DNA from: Gammaproteobacteria bacterium
GTDB lineage: Bacteria > Pseudomonadota > Gammaproteobacteria > Arenicellales > JAANXG01
Length of the DNA: 6,519 nucleotides
Direction of reading: 5' to 3'
Assembly (NCBI GenBank): GCA_018263405.1
Contig: JAANXG010000018.1
Coordinates: 1 to 6,519, forward strand
In this document: positions 6,414-6,519 of the stretch, piece after piece
Layout: each line of letters begins with the position of its first letter
Numbering within the stretch: position 1 is the first letter of the stretch
Position numbers and translations under genes: made by a program
Notes under the pieces: generated by a model
Database searches by the model: none
What the model was told of the DNA's origin: nothing
What the model saw: the letters and a program-made list of their open reading frames with translations, nothing else

Positions 6414-6488
6414 GCAAGAATGTGGGGGTAGGGTTGTCTTTCAGGGCTGTCGAAAGCACGGAGGCTTTCGCCAGAGCGTACAGGGAGG
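6414..6488 (+). repeat. 75-bp dispersed repeat, right copy
   Basis: This is the inverted partner of 1-75, with differences at 6433 and 6459 only. The hairpin is conserved: arms 6447-6457 and 6464-6474. The 6459 change falls in the loop (ACGGAG here, AAGGAG in the left copy) and leaves the stem intact. The other change is synonymous in the shared open frame. Both copies point outwards from the 6.3-kb segment. The true right border is unknown because the left copy is cut by the window edge. Confidence 0.9.
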
Positions 6489-6519
6489 TATTGCATCCTT
6501 AGCTCCGTAAACGGCACTT

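Larger units (their letters stand above)
6192..6519. other. 328-bp region upstream of ampG without a recognised gene
   Basis: No known protein or RNA gene is recognisable. From left to right it holds the ampG ribosome site, a hairpin at 6256-6294, a small CCCG-TCTT-CGGG stem at 6317-6328, an imperfect palindrome at 6351-6393, the right copy of the 75-bp repeat at 6414-6488, and 31 bp of unexplained sequence to the end. The minus strand is open from 6374 down to a TGA at 6192-6194; its most plausible ATG is at 6308, giving 38 residues. The plus strand is open from 6284 to a TAG at 6500-6502 (72 codons, no ATG; TTG at 6335 and 6389, GTG at 6422). I do not call either a gene. A clear ampG promoter was not found. 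Confidence 0.6.

Noticed and set aside
1..6488. A composite transposon bounded by the inverted repeats
   Set aside because: There is no transposase or recombinase, no visible target duplication, and the cargo is housekeeping genes in conserved order.
1..6519. A circular molecule suggested by matching ends
   Set aside because: The end repeats are inverted, not direct, so they do not indicate circularity.

Overview
The window reads as chromosomal DNA of a gammaproteobacterium. The type IV pilus ATPase pair pilT-pilU lies back to back with a yggS-proC-yggT operon, an arrangement I know from Pseudomonas and relatives, and the proteins fit that class. ampG follows yggT here, where Pseudomonas has other genes as I recall, so the source is probably another gammaproteobacterial lineage. 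I cannot name a genus.

Layout. At 1-75 lies one copy of a 75-bp repeat. pilU (76-1189) and pilT (1193-2266) are on the minus strand, pilT first, 3 bp apart. A divergent intergenic region (2267-2452) separates them from yggS (2453-3151), proC (3217-4047) and yggT (4061-4639) on the plus strand. ampG (4641-6191, minus) converges on yggT with one base between the stop codons. The last 328 bp (6192-6519) hold no recognisable gene. They contain two hairpin-forming palindromes, open frames on both strands and a second, inverted copy of the 75-bp repeat (6414-6488).

Functions. PilT and PilU are the cytoplasmic retraction motors of type IVa pili. YggS is a pyridoxal-phosphate homeostasis protein, ProC makes proline, YggT is a small membrane protein, and AmpG imports muropeptides for cell-wall recycling. 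Apart from the pilus pair and the conserved yggS-proC-yggT cluster, the genes have no obvious common pathway.

The two strongest oddities are a one-base frameshift in a run of seven C near the 5' end of pilU, whose frames on both sides are otherwise intact, and the 73/75-identical inverted repeats that bracket the whole gene set. I see no transposase, CRISPR array, rRNA or tRNA, and no convincing new multi-gene system.
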